The notes: a model not told the origin generated them from the letters alone. A stretch of DNA of 64,000 bases from Paenibacillus stellifer (GCF_000758685.1 NZ_CP009286.1:4494501-4558500); one strand, 5' to 3'; shown: positions 35,056 through 44,212, numbered from the stretch's first letter. Translations and numbers: made by a program.

Positions 35056-36021
35056 TTAATCCTCTAACTTAGTGATCATGTCATACACTTTACTCAAATT
35101 CGTCTTAAAGTATGTAGTAAAGTACCAGCTACGATACAATTCCGGTACTTCAATCTCATCAATGCTGTTCTTACTTTGAACGGCTTCTGTCACGATTGCC
35201 ATAATATCGGTTATATATCCCTTCACTTCGTGAAGTTCTTGCAAAGAGCATACTTCGCCATGTCCCGGTACGATCGTTTCTACATCCAGCAGTTCGATCT
35301 GCTCCAAAATATTCAGCCATTCCTGAGGATTTGCATATGTCAAAACCGGGTGATGTTTGGAGAGCACCAGATCCCCTATTACGACAATTTTGTCTTCCGG
35401 GATGTACACAATTGCATCACTTTGCGTGTGTCCCCCGCCAAATGTAATGAGTTGAATGCTACGATTACTGCCATGTATGGTCATCTGCTGATCAAAAGTT
35501 ATTGTCGGCAGCGAATGTACTAGATTGGGGAGCATCTTCATAAACTCACGGTCACTAGCATTTTCCCATGCCATTTCCCTTTTTAACTTTTCATCCGTCT
35601 CTTGTTGTATTTGCTCTTTAAATTCTTCGATAGCCTGATACAATTGCTCCGTGTTTTCCCGATATTGGGCTAACCTGTCTCTGGCAAAAGTATTCATAAT
35701 CTCACGAGTAGTTGATGTTGAAATAATATGAGCCGCTGGTAAAAACACTTGATTTCCAGAGGTATGATCACTATGCCAATGCGTGTTGATTACATAGGAT
35801 ACAGGGTTTCCCGTGAGGTACTCTGCGGCAGCTTTCAAATCCTCTGCAGCCTGTATTGTCGAGAATGTATCTACGACAAGAGTTGTATCGCCTAGATCAA
35901 TGATTGCTGCATTCCCCAAAGAACCGGTACCTGGAACCGCAATCGCTGCAATTACACGATCAGCGATATAATTAAGCCGAAAATGATCGGAGCCTCTAAA
36001 TGATTCGATCCTATTTTTCAT
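35056..36021 (-). CDS. Metallo-beta-lactamase-fold hydrolase
   Basis: Protein of 321 residues with all metal ligands of the MBL superfamily: THWHSDHTSG (about 97-106, the HxHxDH motif), FGGGHTQSD, VIGDLV and VPGHGE. A helical insertion of about 60 residues (ARDRLAQYRENTEQLYQAI...) lies between the second and third motifs. The sequence resembles the B3-like/quinoprotein-relay group; substrate is unknown and antibiotic hydrolysis should not be assumed. There is no signal peptide. The ATG at 36021 follows GGGAGGGAGAG; an upstream in-frame codon at 36126 is not supported. Confidence 0.85.
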   Translation of the reverse strand: MKNRIESFRGSDHFRLNYIADRVIAAIAVPGTGSLGNAAIIDLGDTTLVVDTFSTIQAAEDLKAAAEYLTGNPVSYVINTHWHSDHTSGNQVFLPAAHIISTSTTREIMNTFARDRLAQYRENTEQLYQAIEEFKEQIQQETDEKLKREMAWENASDREFMKMLPNLVHSLPTITFDQQMTIHGSNRSIQLITFGGGHTQSDAIVYIPEDKIVVIGDLVLSKHHPVLTYANPQEWLNILEQIELLDVETIVPGHGEVCSLQELHEVKGYITDIMAIVTEAVQSKNSIDEIEVPELYRSWYFTTYFKTNLSKVYDMITKLED

Positions 36022-36136
36022 AGTAATCTCTCCCTCCCAACATGGGAATATACTATACTCCAAATCTATGCGGCAGACAATAATATTTTCCCAAAAAATG
36101 TAGACTGTATAAGCTGAACCTATCAAGGATGCAAAG

Positions 36137-36340
36137 CTAATTTACAAACCCTTGTGAAGCAAGGAGAACGGCATTGCGCAATTGCAGGCTAATTGCTAAT
36201 TCCACTCGCTGCTGCACTCCTCTCCCCCGAAGACGCAAAAGACTCTTTTCCAGAGCGTCATCAGGCAGATTCACTTCGGCGTACCGAAGGACATGCGAAG
36301 CATTGAACTGGAATTCAACCCGCAAGAGCTTTTCTTCAAA
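36137..36340 (-). pseudogene. Unidentified C-terminal protein fragment
   Basis: The frame reads VFEEKLLRVEFQFNASHVLRY and then SLLRLRGRGVQQRVELAISLQL to a stop at 36137. Codon use and amphipathic pattern look protein-like, but only TTG starts are available, there is no ribosome binding site, and a TAG lies in frame just upstream. I do not recognise the family; it is probably the end of a lost gene. Confidence 0.3.
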
Positions 36341-36350
36341 AACTTGCCCC

Positions 36351-36382
36351 TATTTGTGATACGGTTCACCATACCACAAATA
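36351..36382. promoter_or_regulatory. 32-bp imperfect palindrome, possible operator
   Basis: TATTTGTGATACGG (36351-36364) and CCATACCACAAATA (36369-36382) are inverted copies with 12 of 14 matches around TTCA. There is no T-run on either side, so it is not a terminator; a dimeric regulator site is more likely. The gene it served seems to be lost. Confidence 0.45.
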
Positions 36383-36473
36383 AACGATTCTCCGCATTAG
36401 CTTCTCGCCTTCTGACCGTCAGCAGTTTTATCCAGAACCTGCTGCTTAAATAAAGAGCCCTACCCCCAAAGGA

Positions 36474-36504
36474 CAAAAAAATGGACCCGATATTCTCGGG
36501 TCCC
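36474..36504 (-). terminator. Terminator of the metallophosphoesterase gene
   Basis: On the minus strand GGACCCGA and TCGGGTCC form a perfect 8-bp stem with a GAATA loop, followed by ATTTTTTT. Confidence 0.88.
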
Positions 36505-36579
36505 AAGCCATCTATATTTCAAAGGGGGTCATGCGTCTATTGTAACCTGTCAGTATTAGAGTTAGGTGACGGGTTTATT

Positions 36580-37515
36580 TCATTTGTGTAACAGTGTGAA
36601 CACCGTTATTTCCGGCCGGCACATGAAGCGAAAAGGCATGTATGTCTCGCCGAAGCCCCGGCTGACATACAGCTTCATCTGCTGCGTCCCCACCGTGTAG
36701 AGACCGCTGACATACTTGGTCGCTCCCTTCGGAACAAACAGCGGTCCCGCAATAGGAAGACGAATCTGCCCCCCGTGGCTGTGTCCCGACAACTGAAGCT
36801 GGATGGAGTACTCCTGCACCTGATCCGCATAATCCGGTTCATGCATCAAGAGCAGGGTGAACGTTCCGGGCGGAATCCCTCCGAGCGCCGCTTTGGGGTC
36901 AGGTCCGGGGACGCCGATCAGCACATCCTCCATCCCTGCAATTGCAATGGATGCATCCCCCTTTGTCACAAGCACATGCCGGTTGCGAAGCACCGTGAAC
37001 CCCGCCTGCTCCAGAAATCCAATCAGCTTCTCGGCATTCTTGTAATCATGGTTGCCCAGTATGGCGAATTTCCCGAGCGGAGGCTTCAGCTCTGCGAAGA
37101 GCGGGACGGACTCCTCCAGATCCTCGGAATAGCTGTCGACGATATCGCCGCTCAATACAACCATATCCGGGTTGGCCGCCTGAATATGCGGAATCAGTCT
37201 CTTCACATCTCCCGCATCCTTGTTGAATCCGAGATGCACGTCGCTGAGATGAACGAGCTTCATCCCGGAAAAAGCGGCGGGCAGCTCCTTCCAGCTAAGA
37301 GTCAGCCGGGTTGTTTCGAGCCAGCGGGGTTCTCCCTGCCAGCTGTACCCGCCGGTAAGAAGCCCCACCCCCACAACGGTGGCCGCGCCCCGGGCTAGAA
37401 ACTGGCGGCGGGTTATCCGGCGTTTGCCAGCACCTGTTGAATCCGCCGAGACAGGCGATTTGCCCCCTCCTTCCGGAACCGGGGATAGGGGAAGGTTGGA
37501 ATTCGGTTCAGTCAT
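36580..37515 (-). CDS. Metallophosphoesterase with twin-arginine signal (YkuE-like)
   Basis: Calcineurin-like phosphoesterase of 311 residues. It carries a Tat signal: ITRRQFLARG followed by a hydrophobic stretch AATVVGVGLLTGG (about 34-57), so it should be exported folded, with metals bound. Metal ligands are in HLSDVHLG, LSGDIVDS, LGNHDY, MHEPD and SGHSHGGQ. YkuE of Bacillus subtilis, a Tat substrate bound to the cell wall, has the same layout. It is followed by a strong terminator and is probably monocistronic; the natural substrate is unknown. Confidence 0.88.
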   Translation of the reverse strand: MTEPNSNLPLSPVPEGGGKSPVSADSTGAGKRRITRRQFLARGAATVVGVGLLTGGYSWQGEPRWLETTRLTLSWKELPAAFSGMKLVHLSDVHLGFNKDAGDVKRLIPHIQAANPDMVVLSGDIVDSYSEDLEESVPLFAELKPPLGKFAILGNHDYKNAEKLIGFLEQAGFTVLRNRHVLVTKGDASIAIAGMEDVLIGVPGPDPKAALGGIPPGTFTLLLMHEPDYADQVQEYSIQLQLSGHSHGGQIRLPIAGPLFVPKGATKYVSGLYTVGTQQMKLYVSRGFGETYMPFRFMCRPEITVFTLLHK

Positions 37516-37580
37516 TGGGGCAAGCCTCCTTTCAAAGCAACATCCGGATTGAATCTGGAACAGTACGGATTCTGATTTGT

Positions 37581-38306
37581 TCAGCGGCGTTTGGTGCCGC
37601 CTTCTTTTTCAACTAACACATCATCCACCGCTTCGTCCGCTTCTTCTTCTACTTCCTCTTCCAGGTCGACTTCCACCTCCGCCTTGATCTCCTCTTCCGT
37701 CTGGGGGCCGAGTATTTTGCGGAACAGACCCAGCATCGACAGGGCATACGCTACCGTAATGAAGCTGAAGCTGATCTGCATAATGACCACGAGCCTTGCG
37801 GTATTGTCCACCGGGGATATATCCCCGTACCCGACGGTCGTGAACGTGGCGACGCTGAAGTAGAGGAATGTGATCAACTGGGTCGGCAGGTCCTGCCCGA
37901 TTCCATCGCCGTGGAAGGAAGACTGGCCGAATAGCTTGTAAATCGAGGTGTAGACGATTGTGAAGAACAGGATGCAGATTACCGTCGCTCCGCTGATCCG
38001 GAGCAGCGTCGACTGCATGGTCACTTCCTTGCTGTTCGATTCCTTGATTTCATGAAAAATAAATATCAGATAAAAAATGACTGATGCCAGGCAGAACAGC
38101 ACGATCAGGGCCCGCATGCCCCGGCTTCCCGTTACCAGAGTATCCAGGCTGATCAGATTCAGCAAATCCTCCACGGAGAACAGCACGTAGATGAGCAGCG
38201 GAACAAGAAGAACACCTTTGCTTACCCACCGCACCTTTACCCGGTAAAAAAACAAAGCCAGTGACACGACAAGCACCGTGTTCAGAGTCCACATCCATCC
38301 GTCCAT
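37581..38306 (-). CDS. Two-pore-loop type K+ channel protein with acidic tail
   Basis: Integral membrane protein of 241 residues. Five hydrophobic segments are visible and the pore region TFLYFSVATFTTVGYGDISP (about 145-164) carries the K+ selectivity filter TVGYGD. The cytoplasmic C-terminus (about 198-235) is a run of Glu/Asp/Val repeats (EEEIKAEVEVDLEEEVEEEA) ending in basic GGTKRR; no RCK nucleotide-binding domain follows. It would conduct K+ across the membrane. It lies 65 bases upstream of the metallophosphoesterase on the same strand. Confidence 0.85.
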   Translation of the reverse strand: MDGWMWTLNTVLVVSLALFFYRVKVRWVSKGVLLVPLLIYVLFSVEDLLNLISLDTLVTGSRGMRALIVLFCLASVIFYLIFIFHEIKESNSKEVTMQSTLLRISGATVICILFFTIVYTSIYKLFGQSSFHGDGIGQDLPTQLITFLYFSVATFTTVGYGDISPVDNTARLVVIMQISFSFITVAYALSMLGLFRKILGPQTEEEIKAEVEVDLEEEVEEEADEAVDDVLVEKEGGTKRR

Positions 38307-38391
38307 GTCGTTCGCTCCAGTCCTTGCCAGCCCTGATTCAGGCGTACTAGTTGGTCCGGTTTAGCGGTCTATCTGTTACTCGTTATCCCCG

Positions 38392-39167
38392 TTACTCCGT
38401 TATGGTAATCGTAACCGGTGTCACCGGCGTATCGGCATAGGCCGCCGCAAGTCCACGGGATTTAGCTTCACGGATCGGGACCCGCCGCAGCGGCAGCATA
38501 ATCTCGAAGGCTTCGGTGAATGGAAACGGACCTAGCAGAAGCTCCGTCCCCCGCCACTCGGCGGCAACCGTCCGTCCTCCGGTACAACCAAAATCTTTGG
38601 CGGATGGAAAGCCCTCCCTGAACCAGGGATGGAAATCCTCCTTCGGCGTGCCGGGCTCATGCAAGGAGAGGAACAACGACAGATCGTCGCAGAACTGCAG
38701 CAGCTTGCCGTCATAGTAGAGTTCGTCTTCACCGGGAGCCTGTCACTCTCTTCCAGCCTCCGGTGAATGGCGGAACGCCGTTTCTCCTCTTCCTGCATAT
38801 AAACCGTCAGCTCCGGGCTCTGCTCGCCCGACACCTCGATCAGCCGCTCGTAATGCAGGCTGCACAGCAGCGCACCGTATAGGGTTGACGCTTCGATCTC
38901 ATCAAGTCCCCGCCGATAGAAGGTCAGCTTCGGAGTCACGGGAAAATCAATGAACGTATAAGGCATCTTGGCCTGATCGTTCCAGAAGGGCGTCTCGTCC
39001 AGATCAATCCAGCCCCTGTCATGATTCGCGATGGCATACAGCACCTCATCCCTTCGACTCCGGGAAGCCTGCTCTATCCGAAAGCGCGCCGCAAGCTCGG
39101 CGGCCAGCAGGCCGTGGTCATGCTGCTTGATCATTACAAAATGCTCGTCCTGTACCCGACAAATCAA
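38392..39167 (-). pseudogene. DUF3891 family protein, single frameshift
   Basis: The upstream frame starts at TTG 39167 (GAGGGGG about 7 bases before) with MICRVQDEHFVMIKQHDHG, a DUF3891 N-terminus, and runs to HRRLEESDRLP. The C-terminal part (GEDELYYDGKLLQFCDDLSL, GCTGGRTVAAEWRGTELLLG) is in the next frame and ends at 38392. Loss of one base in the CTCCCGG stretch near 38738 explains the shift. All conserved parts are otherwise present, so this may be an assembly error; function of DUF3891 is unknown. Confidence 0.75.
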
Positions 39168-39280
39168 CGAAAAACCCCCTCTCGACCTGCAGGTCTGCCT
39201 GTGTAATACGCAGATTATAACATATTTACCCCTGTGATTCGGAATTGCACCCCTGCGCTTCTTCGGGATACCCGGCCTGC

Positions 39281-40147
39281 TCAGCGGGACTTGAACCCTT
39301 CCAGGAAATAGCCGACTCCCTGCATCAGATCGCCCGGGAGTTCCTCCGTCTTCAGAAAGGCCTTCATCTCCCGGATGATTCTCTCCCGGTCGGGACCGGT
39401 CTCCCGCGCAATCCTGGCAAGCTGCTCCCAAGCTTCCAGATCGCGCCGAAACTCCGGCCCGCTCATCGGCAGGCCGTGGGATTCGACATACCAGTCGGCG
39501 CCATAGGCATAAGCACCGGCAAGCAGACGCAGGAACGAGCCGCTTGTGTACCGTCTAGGCCCGCCGTAGACGGACGGACCAAGGGCATCGCCCAGAAAGA
39601 GCACTTTGTCTTCGCGGACATGCAGGTAGCAGCTGTCGGCGGAATGATCGCCTCCCATATGAACCATCTCGCATACGACGCCTCCCAGGTCCAGCTCGAT
39701 CCGGTCCTGGAACAGCAGATCGGGCTGGATAATCCGGATGCCGCTCCGCTGCCCGCCGTACTCCTTCCGGATGTCTGCCGCGCTGCTATCGCTGATGATC
39801 TCCTTGCGCACCAGCTCGTCCAGGCAGGCATCGGACCCGTCCAATCCCTTCAGGACGGCCATGGCGCGGCCCGTCTCCGCATGGGCTGCGGCGGGGATGC
39901 CGTTCCAGGCCGACATTCCAAAGGTGTGGTCCCAGTGCCAATGGGTCAGCACCATCATGTCCGGCAGCGGGATGCCGTGCTTCGCAAGCTCTGCGCGGAA
40001 CAGCTCCGCATGGGCCGGCGAATTGCCGGCATCCATGAGCAGCGTGCGCCGCTCTCCGGAAATGGCCGCAAGAATGGGACGGTCCGTCTCATGTTCGGCA
40101 TGCATGATGAACACATGCGGGGTTAACCGTTCATATCGATGGGTCAT
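39281..40147 (-). CDS. MBL-fold metallohydrolase
   Basis: Metallo-beta-lactamase-fold protein of 288 residues with LTHWHWDHTFGM (about 67-78, HxHxDH), MGGDHSADS, FLGDAL and ESHGLP. The sequence resembles glyoxalase II-like and phosphorylcholine-type hydrolases of Firmicutes; substrate unknown, cytoplasmic (no signal). It lies just upstream of the broken DUF3891 gene on the same strand. The start is ATG 40147; the ribosome binding site upstream (GAAAAGAGGAATCTTCC) has AGAGGA at suitable distance. Confidence 0.85.
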   Translation of the reverse strand: MTHRYERLTPHVFIMHAEHETDRPILAAISGERRTLLMDAGNSPAHAELFRAELAKHGIPLPDMMVLTHWHWDHTFGMSAWNGIPAAAHAETGRAMAVLKGLDGSDACLDELVRKEIISDSSAADIRKEYGGQRSGIRIIQPDLLFQDRIELDLGGVVCEMVHMGGDHSADSCYLHVREDKVLFLGDALGPSVYGGPRRYTSGSFLRLLAGAYAYGADWYVESHGLPMSGPEFRRDLEAWEQLARIARETGPDRERIIREMKAFLKTEELPGDLMQGVGYFLEGFKSR

Positions 40148-40495
40148 GGAAGATTCCTCTTTTCCGCGCGTGACTTGCGCTCTGGAGTGGTTGGGACGGC
40201 TAGCGTTTCATTATAGGCCGCCGTCTGTGCATTCTATGTTGGAGGAAAACAGCCTTTCAGGCAACCCCCTCCCCGCAGGAGATTTGGAGACAACGGGGAT
40301 GCTGGAGACGATAGGGATGCTGGGAGACGACTGGCGCCGCAGGGATGGCGAGGGTGACAGGGATGTTGGAGATAACAGAGACGACAGACATGCCGGGAAT
40401 GACAGGGATAAGACATCGGCCGCGTGATTGACAGCACAGCGCCGCCGGCAAGATCCCCGGCGGCGCTTATAGTGAAGCCATACAATGCAGCTAGG
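40148..40495. other. Gap between the MBL hydrolase and sdhB
   Basis: Holds the degenerate repeat at 40281-40412. Immediately after it, GCGCCGCCGG (40439) and CCGGCGGCGC form a strong hairpin at 40439-40465 that could end sdh transcription on the minus strand, although no T-run follows. No gene is seen. Confidence 0.4.
40281..40412 (+). repeat. Degenerate tandem repeat, unit about 18 bp
   Basis: The plus strand repeats GGAGACAACGGGGATGCT, GGAGACGATAGGGATGCT and then GGAGACGACTGG, GGTGACAGGGATGTT, GGAGATAACAGAGACG and similar with increasing divergence. All units share GGAGAYRAYRGGGATG. It lies between two genes and encodes only a meaningless Asp/Gly/Arg-rich frame. Confidence 0.6.
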
Positions 40496-41260
40496 CTACA
40501 CGCCCAGCCAGCGCTTGAACATATGCTTCGTCGTCTGCTTGTTGATCTCCGCGATGGAGGTCGTCAGCGGGATGCCCTTCGGGCAGGCGCGGACGCAGTT
40601 CTGCGAGTTGCCGCAGCCCTCGATGCCGCCGTCCGTCATCACCGCCTCCAGGCGTTCGTCGGCGTTCATTTCCCCCGTCGGATGTGCGTTGAATAACCGC
40701 ACCTGGGAGATGGCCGCCGGACCGATGAAGTCGGTCTTCGCGTTGACGTTCGGACAGGCTTCGAGGCAGACGCCGCAGGTCATGCACTTCGACAGCTCAT
40801 AGGCCCACTGCCGTTTCTTCTCGGCCATCCGCGGTCCGGGACCGAGATCGTAGGTGCCGTCGATCGGTATCCAGGCCTTGACCTTCTTGAGCGCGGTAAA
40901 CATCCGGCTCCGGTCGATGACCAGGTCGCGCACAACCGGGAAGGTCGCCATGGGCTGGACGCGGATCGGCTGTTCCAGATTGTCGATCAGCGCGGCGCAG
41001 GCTTGCCGGGGCTTGCCGTTGATGACCATGGAGCAGGCGCCGCACACTTCCTCCAGGCAGTTCGATTCCCAGCATACCGGTACGGTGTGCTCGCCCTTCG
41101 AATTGACCGGATTGCGCTGGATCTCCATCAGGGCGCTGATCACGTTCATGCCCGGACGATAGGGGAGCTCAAATTCCTCTGCATACGGAGCACTGTTCTG
41201 GTCGTCCTGGCGGGTGATGATGAATCTCACTTGTTTGGGAGCCGCCGCCGATTGCGCCAT
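40496..41260 (-). CDS. sdhB: Succinate dehydrogenase iron-sulfur subunit
   Basis: SdhB of 254 residues, carrying electrons from the flavoprotein to the cytochrome b subunit. The [2Fe-2S] ligands lie in CWESNCLEEVCGACSM (about 63-78) with a fourth Cys in RQACAA; the [4Fe-4S] and [3Fe-4S] clusters in CMTCGVCLEACP (about 158-169) and CGNSQNCVRACPKG (about 215-228). It is the last gene of sdhCAB, 74 bases after sdhA, and works on the cytoplasmic face of the membrane in the TCA cycle and respiration. Confidence 0.95.
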   Translation of the reverse strand: MAQSAAAPKQVRFIITRQDDQNSAPYAEEFELPYRPGMNVISALMEIQRNPVNSKGEHTVPVCWESNCLEEVCGACSMVINGKPRQACAALIDNLEQPIRVQPMATFPVVRDLVIDRSRMFTALKKVKAWIPIDGTYDLGPGPRMAEKKRQWAYELSKCMTCGVCLEACPNVNAKTDFIGPAAISQVRLFNAHPTGEMNADERLEAVMTDGGIEGCGNSQNCVRACPKGIPLTTSIAEINKQTTKHMFKRWLGV

Positions 41261-41334
41261 GTTAATCCCTCCTGAAAGTTTTGATAGGATTACTTCGTTG
41301 ATTCACTTCGTCAAAACTTGCTTCGAACGCGAGC

Positions 41335-43080
41335 CTATTTATCCTTCGAATAATCGCGCACCCGGGGCGGGATCAGCGATACGTCGACGTCCTCGTACGT
41401 AATCTGCGGACCGTCCGGCGTCCAGGCCGCCTTCGTCGTCTTCAGGAACTCCTCGTCATTGCGGCTCGGAAACTCGGGCTTGTAGTGCGCGCCCCGGCTT
41501 TCGTTCCGCAGCAGCGCACCCTTCGTCATCGCCTCCGCCAGCTCCAGCATGTTCCACAGCTGCCGGGTGAACGCCGCACCCTGATTATTCCAGCGCGAAG
41601 TATCGTTCATGTTGATCTGGCGGTAGCGCTCCTTCAGCTCTCTGATTTTGCCGATAGTCGCCTCCAGCTTCGGGTTGTGGCGCACCACGGTCATGTTGGC
41701 CGTCATCCACTCGCCAAGCTCCTTGTGAATCACATAGGCGTTCTCCGTACCGGTCATTTTCAGGAGGTTGTCGTACTTGTCCTGCTGGGCGCGGCTTGCG
41801 CTGTCAAATACGGATGAGGACACATCCTGTGCTGATCTTTTCAGACCCTTGATATATTCAACGGCCTTCGGACCCGAGACCATCCCGCCAAAAATCGCCG
41901 ACACCAGCGAGTTCGCGCCCAACCGGTTCGCGCCGTGATACTGGTATTCGCATTCCCCGGCGGCGAAGAGCCCCGGAATGTTCGTCATCTGGTTATAGTC
42001 GACCCACATGCCGCCCATAGAGTAATGGACTGCCGGGAAGATTTTCATCGGAATTTTGCGGGGATCGTCGCCCATGAACTTCTCATAGATTTCGATTATG
42101 CCGCCGAGCTTGACGTCCAGCTCCTTCGGGTCCTTATGCGACAGATCGAGATAGACCATATTCTCGCCGTTAATTCCGAGGCCCTGGTCGACGCAGACAT
42201 TGAAGATTTCACGGGTCGCAATGTCGCGCGGCACCAGGTTGCCGTAGGCGGGGTATTTTTCCTCAAGGAAGTACCAGGGCTTGCCGTCCTTGTAGGTCCA
42301 GATGCGCCCTCCCTCGCCCCGGGCCGATTCACTCATGAGGCGCAGCTTGTCGTCGCCGGGTATGGCCGTCGGATGGATCTGGATGAACTCGCCGTTGGCG
42401 TAATGAACGCCCTGCTGGTACACCGCGCTTGCCGCCGTGCCTGTATTGATCACCGAATTGGTCGTCTTGCCGAAAATAATGCCAGGCCCCCCGGTCGCCA
42501 GAATCACCGCATCCGCCGGGAACGTCTCGATCGCCATCGACCGGAGATCCTGCGCGCAGATGCCGCGGCACACGCCCTCGTCATCCAGCACGACGGACAG
42601 AAATTCCCAGTTCTCGCGCTTCGTTACGAAGCCTTCGACCTCCCAGCGCCGCACCTGCTCATCGAGCGCATACAGCAGCTGCTGGCCGGTCGTCGCGCCT
42701 GCGAACGCCGTACGGTGATGCTTCGTGCCGCCGAAACGGCGGAAGTCCAGAAGGCCCTCCGGCGTGCGGTTGAACATAACGCCCATCCGGTCCATGAGAT
42801 GGATGATGCCCGGTGCGGCTTCGCACATGGCCTTGACCGGAGGCTGGTTGGCGAGGAAGTCGCCGCCGTACACCGTGTCGTCAAAATGCACCCAGGGAGA
42901 GTCCCCCTCCCCCTTCGTGTTAACGGCGCCGTTGATGCCGCCCTGGGCGCATACGGAGTGCGAGCGCTTGACCGGAACCAGCGAGAATAGATGCACATGT
43001 ACGCCGGCTTCCGCCGCCTTGATGGTTGCCATCAGGCCGGCGAGGCCGCCGCCAACGATAATGATATCGGCTGTTGCCAT
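41335..43080 (-). CDS. sdhA: Succinate dehydrogenase flavoprotein subunit
   Basis: SdhA of 581 residues, oxidising succinate to fumarate. FAD-binding GGGLAGLMATIKAAEAG (about 10-26), the covalent-FAD histidine in RSHSVCAQGGINGA (about 45-58), substrate residues in HPTAIPG and SARGEGG, and HGANRLGANSL near residue 365 are all present. The ATG at 43080 is the SdhA start (MATADIIIVGGG) with GGGAG 10 bases upstream; the open frame extends further up to 43188 but without homology. It lies between sdhC and sdhB as in Bacillus. Confidence 0.95.
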   Translation of the reverse strand: MATADIIIVGGGLAGLMATIKAAEAGVHVHLFSLVPVKRSHSVCAQGGINGAVNTKGEGDSPWVHFDDTVYGGDFLANQPPVKAMCEAAPGIIHLMDRMGVMFNRTPEGLLDFRRFGGTKHHRTAFAGATTGQQLLYALDEQVRRWEVEGFVTKRENWEFLSVVLDDEGVCRGICAQDLRSMAIETFPADAVILATGGPGIIFGKTTNSVINTGTAASAVYQQGVHYANGEFIQIHPTAIPGDDKLRLMSESARGEGGRIWTYKDGKPWYFLEEKYPAYGNLVPRDIATREIFNVCVDQGLGINGENMVYLDLSHKDPKELDVKLGGIIEIYEKFMGDDPRKIPMKIFPAVHYSMGGMWVDYNQMTNIPGLFAAGECEYQYHGANRLGANSLVSAIFGGMVSGPKAVEYIKGLKRSAQDVSSSVFDSASRAQQDKYDNLLKMTGTENAYVIHKELGEWMTANMTVVRHNPKLEATIGKIRELKERYRQINMNDTSRWNNQGAAFTRQLWNMLELAEAMTKGALLRNESRGAHYKPEFPSRNDEEFLKTTKAAWTPDGPQITYEDVDVSLIPPRVRDYSKDK

Positions 43081-43222
43081 GATTGGTTCACTCCCTTGGT
43101 TGACATTTGATGCCGCTTGCGCTGTGTCTATGGTGACGGGATGCCTCGGAAGGCCTCGGTCAGGCTGTGCCGGCTTCGGTGCTTCCATAGCTGTTCCGTT
43201 ATTGTGGACACTTTTTCACAGA

Positions 43223-43891
43223 CTAGATAACGGTTCTTACGATTTGGAAGGCAGTCTCGGCGGTCTTGAATTCGCTGCTCCGGAACGTCACGAGAGAGAT
43301 CAGGAACATCGCGGTCACCACCACGAACAGCCCCAGGCAGATGTAGGAAGACACCCGCTGGGAACGGGGACCGACCGTAACGCCCCAGCTGACGAGGAAG
43401 GACCAGAGACCGTTGGCAAAATGGAAGCAGGCGGCGACAACCCCGACAATGTAAAAAATTAGCCAGCCCGGACTGTTCACAATATCGTGCATAACGCCTC
43501 CCAGCTCCTCATGCGTCACATTGCCCAGTGCCACCTGCACCCGCGTCTCGAAGAGATGCCAGATGATGAAGATGAAGGTGAGCACGCCGGTGATCCGCTG
43601 GAGCGTATAGCGCCAATTCCGTTCCAGGTTGAAGCGGTTCACGTTCGGCTTCGACTGGTAAGCGATATACAGACCATATACCCCGTGGTACAGCAGGGGA
43701 AGCCAGATCAAAAAAATCTCCAGGAAGAGGACAAGCGGCAGGCTGTTCAGCCACAGCACACTGTCCTTGAAGCCGGATGCTCCCCCCTCCACCGCCGAAA
43801 AATTCGTCAGCATATGCTCGATGAAGAAGAAGGCGAGCGGGATGACGCCGAGCAGGGAGTGAATCTTTCTGGAATAAAAGCCTCTCATCAT
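43223..43891 (-). CDS. sdhC: Succinate dehydrogenase cytochrome b558 subunit
   Basis: SdhC of 222 residues, a five-helix membrane anchor that holds two b-type hemes and reduces menaquinone. It starts MRGFYSRKIHSLLGVIPLAFFFIEHML, the characteristic opening; His residues in helices 1, 2, 3 and 4 are the likely heme ligands. The ATG at 43891 is preferred (AAAGGGG 8 bases upstream) over an in-frame start at 43927. It is the first gene of sdhCAB and is transcribed away from a LysR gene. Confidence 0.92.
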   Translation of the reverse strand: MMRGFYSRKIHSLLGVIPLAFFFIEHMLTNFSAVEGGASGFKDSVLWLNSLPLVLFLEIFLIWLPLLYHGVYGLYIAYQSKPNVNRFNLERNWRYTLQRITGVLTFIFIIWHLFETRVQVALGNVTHEELGGVMHDIVNSPGWLIFYIVGVVAACFHFANGLWSFLVSWGVTVGPRSQRVSSYICLGLFVVVTAMFLISLVTFRSSEFKTAETAFQIVRTVI

Positions 43892-44212
43892 TGCGGGGTC
43901 CCCTTTCCGATAAAAGAGCGTTTTCATTAATCAGCATACACCTGAGGACCAGGGGTTGAAACATGGATTCAAACGGCTGCCGCCGCCGGAAAATCACGCG
44001 TTTTCGCGCTCCTCCCGCTCCTGGCAAGGCTTAGCATCGATTTTCACAAATTGTGAATATCTTGTGTCACTTTGTATGTTACTCTTTTTTCGCTTATAAG
44101 GGAATTGCAAACTGATTATTAATCGTTATACTATTAACGCATAAGGAGAAGCTGACAAAATCTGTCTCAATCTCGAAAAACATAGATTCCGGCGGCGATA
44201 GGAGTGACAGTG
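43892..44212. other. Divergent promoter region between sdhC and the LysR gene
   Basis: The plus-strand LysR promoter lies at 44105-44132. Short inverted sequences nearby (TTAAT-N8-ATTAA around 44119-44136; TGTGAAT...GTGTCAC around 44051-44070) are candidates for LysR operator half-sites governing both directions. I could not place the sdh promoter with confidence. Confidence 0.4.
44105..44132 (+). promoter_or_regulatory. Promoter of the LysR gene divergent from sdh
   Basis: TTGCAA (44105-44110) and TATACT (44127-44132) are 16 bases apart, about 80 bases upstream of the LysR start. Confidence 0.55.

Larger units (their letters stand above)
36022..36579. other. Gap with an unidentified remnant, a palindrome and a terminator
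   Basis: About 560 bases. Contains a 60-residue minus-strand frame of unknown origin (36325-36137), a 32-bp palindrome at 36351-36382 and the terminator of the metallophosphoesterase gene (36474-36504). The rest, about 36385-36470, shows nothing. Confidence 0.45.
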
